A DNA stretch of 64,000 nucleotides from Castanea sativa (taxonomy: Eukaryota > Streptophyta > Magnoliopsida > Fagales > Fagaceae), in the NCBI RefSeq assembly GCF_040712315.1, contig NC_134024.1, positions 24,378,658 through 24,442,657 on the forward strand. Reading direction: 5' to 3'. Made by a program: the position numbers and the translations under genes. Positions 59,130-64,000 of this stretch are shown one piece after another. The notes under the pieces are model-generated. The model was not told the origin of the DNA. It did not search any database and saw only the letters and a program-made list of their open reading frames with translations. How positions within the stretch are numbered: position 1 is the stretch's first letter; every line of letters begins with the position of its first letter.

Positions 59130-62100
59130 CAATGGTTTTAACTCTATTTTCCAAGGTTGTTTGGGTGATCGGGACTGGCCCTCTGAAAGGCTGCTTACGT
59201 ATCTCTCTCATTGAGGATCTGGTCAAGACGTAGTTCAAGAGAACTGGATTTTGGAAAATAATGATTTTTTTTTTTTTTTGAAATGAGATTTCTCCTTCTT
59301 TTTTTTTCCTTTTGAAAAAAAAAATTTCAATTTTTTTTTAACAAGATGTGGTCCTTTGAACAACCATTTTGGAAAATTATAGTGTTTAAGAAAAAAACAA
59401 ATCTTTTTGATTTGGAAGGATCAAGATCATCAAACTCATGTAATCAAATTTTCTTCATCCTTTTGAACATTGTCAAATTAAGTCTCCAAAGGCAATCAAG
59501 AAATGAAATATGATAATATTTATGAATCACATTGTTGGATGCAAACAAGGAGAGTGCTCTTGGTTTGGAAGTTCTTTTGAGTCATTTTAAGGTTTTGAGA
59601 AATATCATCCTGTGGGGTTTGACAATTTTAAGTAATTTTCCTTTTCAATTTAAGAGAAAAATATTATTAGAGTTTAAGATGCGCCTACAATTAGCAAGAC
59701 TTCAAAGAGGTCTTATTCATGGGTTGTAGTGTAGGTCGGGTTTAGGTTATGAAATGAAAGATATAAAAGGCTCAAAATTCCTTATGATGTTCCCCCAAGT
59801 ATGCCTTACTTAAAAATCAAGTACTGGAGGAGTTTTCTCATCTCTTCGTTGCCATTTTCTCACTAGTCTTCATTGGTCACTTGTATCAACATTTGTTTTT
59901 ATGCTCATTCATCTTAAATCATACCTCTAGACTTTCATCTTGTAAAATTCTTCTCTTTTTAAATTGCATCCTCAAGTTTCCAACTTAGTAGGATTTTCCA
60001 ATTTTTCTTTTCTTCTTCTTTTCTTTGGCCCTAACTTTTACCTAAACTACCCTTTTGGGTTTTCAACCTAGTGGGTTTTTTTTTTTTTTTTTTTTTTTTG
60101 GCCCTAGCTTTTGCTTAGACTTCCCTTTTGGGTTTTCAGCCTTGTGGGTTTTTTTTTTTTTTTTTTTTTTCGCTGTCTTTCATCTCTTGATTGAATGAAA
60201 TTTTTTGGGGATCTTTTACCTCCCTTGTTTTTCTCAGCTTAAGTCATTTTGATGCACTCTCTATACATCTTTCTTGCCTTGAAGTGCTTGCACATTTCTA
60301 TGCTTGCCGAATATTTTCCTTTTTTGATGAACTCTCTTTTAGATGAATCTTGTATTCCTCTTGGCACGATGAATTTTAGGCTCTTCAACTTTAGGGACGC
60401 TTTTTTTCACATTGATGGAATTTCATTTCTCTTTCCATGATTGTGTGAAACCACATTTTTCTTTGACGATCTCTTGTCTTTAGCCTAATGAATTCTCCAC
60501 TTGTCTTTCATGTCTTCTAGGAGAGATTTATCAATTAGCTTCAAAGCTACAAGGTTGACTCCTCCTCAACATGAGATTAAAGCACGCATAATTTGATTTT
60601 TCCCACCCTAGGTTTAGATTTTAGTGGGTTCATGCGAAAAAGAAGCTAAGTGTTTAAAGGCTCAAATGGGCTAGCAATGGATAATGATCGTTCTAGGTAT
60701 AAGGGAATAATGTTGTTTAACCAAAGATGGCCTCCTATCCCTAGTAATGCTTGCTTGTAAGCACAGTGACTTAAGCTCTTTCAATAAATTCATCTTAAAA
60801 GAAAAATTATGAATGCTCTAATGTTGTGAAACAAAAGATTTTTGAAAATTGGATCGAGTGCATGGATTCTTGGGATTTCTGATGGGTGGATTCTTTTTTA
60901 TTGTCTTTTAAGACCATTTCTTCTTATATTCTAAGTCAAGTAACAAAAGTCTTTACATAGATCAAATGAAATTAATCATTCCTTGGAACAAGTTGATTGC
61001 TTAAGCCTTTAAACATCAAGATTTAGAAAATGTTTTGTTCAAGGAATCCTCATGTACCATTTTGAAAAGGAGACTTCTTCTTTCTTTTCTTTTTTTAAAT
61101 CTTGAAAAAAATTGGGTCTTTTTGAAAAAGTCACTAGGAAGTTCAATGACCCTAGCTCAAAGTTTTTTTTTTTTTAAATGACTCAAAGGCCCAATGCCCC
61201 TACTCCAAACACTTTCTCATTTGAAATTTTTTCTTTTTCTTTTTTTTTTGGAAGATTTGGGAATCTTGATTTTTTTTTTTTGAATATATACATGAACAAA
61301 GTACATCAAATATTACGTGAATTTTTAGAATTCAAAGAAACATAAAAACATGGAATAAACAAACAAACTTTAGGCTTAACCATGATATTGCAAACCAAAT
61401 GTGGAGAGAGGCAAAGTTTGGCCACTTGCTTCTTCTTGGTCCATATAGGACGCTTGGTGTGCTTGAATCTTGACTATGATGAAATGGCTTGAGCTTGTAC
61501 TTGGAAGGCTTGAACCTTGATTATGATCTTTTGGTATTTGCTTGAAATGGTTTGGATTTGCACTTAAAAGGTATGCATCTTGTGAGTTTTGGCCTTTGAT
61601 GTTGCTCATGTCTATATACCTTCAATGGGCTCAAGTGTTGGGCTTAGAATCATTCAAGAAACAATTTTGGGCTTCTACGCCAAGTAGAGTTCAATCATAG
61701 GCTTTTGGGCTTGAGTTCATTCATAACATACAAGGTTCAAACAATTATGATGGGCTCAAGTGTTGGACTTGAGTCATCATGGTTCAAACAACGGCCAAAC
61801 ATATGCATAATGCAATGCAATTTACATGGACTGACCTAAAGGTAGGTTCTATAGGTCATTACAACATGGGTAGAAGGTAGGTTAAAGGTCTCCACAAGTT
61901 AGGACGTCATACCTCTCAACTTGTGACGTTAGGAGCGCCGCGTTGGTCCGAACGGTACAGTTTGTCCCTATGAACCACCATGGCATAACCACGATGATCC
62001 TTGTCACGGTGGGTGGTAGGTTCACCCGCTGGGTATGTGAGTCTCAGGAAGATCACAATCCACGACTAATACTATCATGCTTTTGGGCTAGCACACAAAT

Positions 62101-62254
62101 AAAATAAATTTCATTCAAGCAAATGATGCATGACGTGCAATATAATGACATATTAGACATATTATTTATAAAAAGCAATAAACAAACGATGACATAGTTG
62201 ACCACCATAACCTAATTAAAGCTTAGCCCTCAATATCCCCAGTGGAGTCGCTAT
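59130..62254 (+). other. Right part of the element interior, non-coding
   Basis: A motif block (about 59170-59245: GGCTGCTTACGTATCTC ... GAGGATCTGGTC ... GACGTAGTTC) recurs in diverged form at 56196-56253. T-rich duplicated segments with CCCTTTTGGGTTTTCA lie at 59990-60170. A comparatively GC-rich block lies at about 61890-62060. Long T-runs occur at 59265-59280, 60078-60100 and 60149-60170. No protein family is recognisable. Confidence 0.6.
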
Positions 62255-63603
62255 TGTGAGAGACCACACTCCCGGCCCATTTTAATGGTGTGTTAAAGCC
62301 AAACCCATGTGAATGGGTGGAGTCGTGTTATTGCCTCTCAAAATGAAGGTTCGACTGATTATATTTTCCCCTTTAGATTAAGGGTTTTACAATGAAGTCG
62401 CCACTTATTTAATTGTTGGAATAAATAAGAAAACCATAATTGAAAAATTCATCATTTTATTGATTTGAAATTGAATTTACATTGATCATAGGAAATTACA
62501 TGGTTTTGGTCCTAGATACAATCTAAGATGAAGTACATGGCTTTGTTTCCTAGTTACAATTTAGAAATTGAAAAATACAAGGAAAAGTATTGATCTATCA
62601 ACCCTTGATCTAAGCTTGGAGGCTATGTTACAAGGTGGTGTTAGACACCCACCTTGCCCGGTGAAACCGGTCTTCTAGATTATGGTGGCCAACATTTATA
62701 TCACATCATCCAATATGTTATCAATCAATTTGCATGTTGAATTTAAAGTGTGTGCATGTGATAAATCCTAGTTCAATTTATTAAGCATTTCATTTGGATT
62801 GAAAAATAAATTCTAGTGAATGTGTGTGGATGGTGATATCCAAGATTCAAGAATTTAAAAGAATTATTAAAAAAACATATTTTTCATGTTTTTGATGTGG
62901 ATTTAAGATTGAAATTAGTGTTATGCATAAACATGTGATGAACAACCAAGAACATGTGAAGAACATATAAGAACAATTAAGAACATTCAAATATTTTCAA
63001 ATGAATTTAAATGATTATTATCATGCTTTAATCTTAAACTCTCATCATAGCAACATAAAAAAATAATTAGGGAAAGAGATTAGATCTTCATGCAAGATCC
63101 ATATGGTGGATGAGGAGACTCTTGAAGGAGGTCCTAGGATAGAGAAAAGAAGAGTTAGGAGATGAAGAGTGAGTCTCATTCAATACCTTGAGTCTCAAGA
63201 AGACTAAGATATGACAAGACCACTTAACTTCACTATAACTCAAAAGAGGAGAAGAGAGTGTGTTTTTTTTTTGTGTATTGGAATGGAGGAGAGTGGGGTT
63301 TATATAGTAGTGGTTGAGGAAATATGAATGGAATGTCATTTAATGAGGGCTGACAAAGAATCATGAACCTAGACCTCATTTTAGCCTTTGGGAAAATTTG
63401 GTGCATGAAATGTAGAGATTGATGGGAGTGAGGAGCAAGCCAAAATTTGGTTTTCCCATAGCTGCTGTAACAGCCTGTATAGCCAACTTCAAAAAATCAT
63501 ATCTGACTCAATTTTGATCGGAATTGTCTCGTTCTTGTGCTCAAATTGAAGCCCCGGATGTCTAGTTTTTTGAAAAATTAACCTCATTCACAAATTCAAA
63601 ATA
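62255..63603 (+). repeat. Right LTR of the large element, interrupted by a MITE
   Basis: Collinear with 54116-55470 with scattered substitutions and small indels (for example around 62630-62670). The match stops at TTCAAAATA (63595-63603). In the left LTR the same sequence continues ATTCTGATAG..., whereas here a MITE begins. The remaining ~570 bp of the LTR should follow the MITE. Confidence 0.9.
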
Positions 63604-64000
63604 GGATAAAATTTAACTACAAAATTGATTGTAGCTGAAGACTATAAACTCACTCAATAAATAAATATTACAACATATTTTGAAAATTTAACCGTTGAAT
63701 TACATGTTCTTTATGCTCTTAATGCACATTTTAAATTTTGTGTTAATCCGATATTGTTTACTATATAATCTATAAACTTATATTTTATGCATAATTTTAA
63801 ACTACAAAAACTTGCAATTTAAAAAATGTATTGATGACATAGATATTGATCTTTAATTTTCTTGAAATTTTGCAAGTATGGAGGATATAAGAAGAAAATG
63901 CAATCCAATGGTGGATTTGTCAAAATTCACCGCTAATAAAAAGATATTAAATAAGTTTGTAGCTTAAGGCTACAACTAATTTTGTAACTAAATTTTGTCC
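63604..64000. mobile_element. MULE-type MITE inserted in the right LTR, ending at the window edge
   Basis: The left end GGATAAAATTTAACTACAAA is the inverted match of the right end (reverse complement GGACAAAATTTAGTTACAAA), which stops exactly at base 64000. Similarity extends through TTGTAGC. It is the same family as 33215-33629. The 9-bp target TTCAAAATA precedes it; its duplicate should follow base 64000. Confidence 0.8.

Larger units (their letters stand above)
54116..64000 (+). mobile_element. Large non-autonomous LTR element (LARD-like) without gag or pol
   Basis: Two direct repeats start TGTGAAAGACCCCGC (54116) and TGTGAGAGACCACAC (62255) and stay collinear for over 1.3 kb. The interior (56046-62254) shows no gag, protease, integrase or RT in any frame, but has tandem repeats, a segmental duplication and recurring motifs (listed separately). 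It interrupts the frame at 52957-54115. The flank GGAGT (54111-54115) is the predicted 5-bp TSD, whose partner lies outside the window. No obvious polypurine tract precedes the second LTR. Orientation is taken from the TATA box within the LTR. Confidence 0.8.

Noticed and set aside
61376..61609. 77-codon minus-strand frame in the large element
   Set aside because: Single short frame, no family resemblance, within non-coding repetitive interior.

Overview
The window is nuclear DNA of a woody eudicot. The evidence is multi-exon genes with GT-AG introns, AT-rich intergenic DNA, plant L1 LINEs, Ty3 and Ty1-type LTR retroelements, tRNA-derived SINEs and MITEs. The SINE and LTR types look familiar from Fagales (oak/chestnut group), but that is from memory and not proven here.

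Two host genes are supported. (1) A complete EMBRYONIC FLOWER 2 (EMF2)-type gene, a Su(z)12/VEFS subunit of Polycomb repressive complex 2, on the + strand at 7061-32083. I reconstruct 21 coding exons giving about 608 residues, with every exon phase consistent. Its introns hold three L1 fragments, two TRIM loci (one a tandem LTR-internal-LTR-internal-LTR form), two hAT-like MITEs and several SINEs. (2) An intronless plant tandem CCCH zinc-finger gene of 241 codons at 44374-45099, with its own TATA box, a short uORF and a poly(A) signal.

Layout. 1-2623: 5' end of a Ty3-type retrotransposon on the minus strand (LTR, gag, protease) with two in-frame stops. 2624-6281: AT-rich spacer with two direct duplications, a SINE with target-site duplications (TSDs), and a four-copy minisatellite carrying long (GA)n tracts. 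6282-7060: EMF2 upstream region. 7061-32083: EMF2. 33215-33629: MULE-type MITE. About 35720-40690: long decayed L1 LINE. 41314-41475: SINE. 43882-45207: zinc-finger gene. 46010-46715: hAT-type element. 48233-64000: a nested retroelement block.

The nested block is the most unusual part. A Ty1-type LTR, initiator-Met primer site and SIRE-like gag are followed, with no pol, by a second reading frame of the plant transposon-protein type. That frame is broken by a 129-bp TTA-flanked MITE. A large LTR element (LTRs at 54116-56045 and from 62255) then inserted into the frame. Its roughly 6.2-kb interior has no recognisable gag or pol but carries a 28-unit ~38-bp satellite, a 518-bp tandem duplication and recurring short motifs. 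Its right LTR is in turn interrupted by a MULE-type MITE whose far end coincides with the last base of the window.

The two host genes act separately. EMF2 works in H3K27 methylation and developmental gene silencing. The CCCH protein is expected to work in mRNA turnover and ABA/GA-linked responses. Nothing suggests co-regulation.
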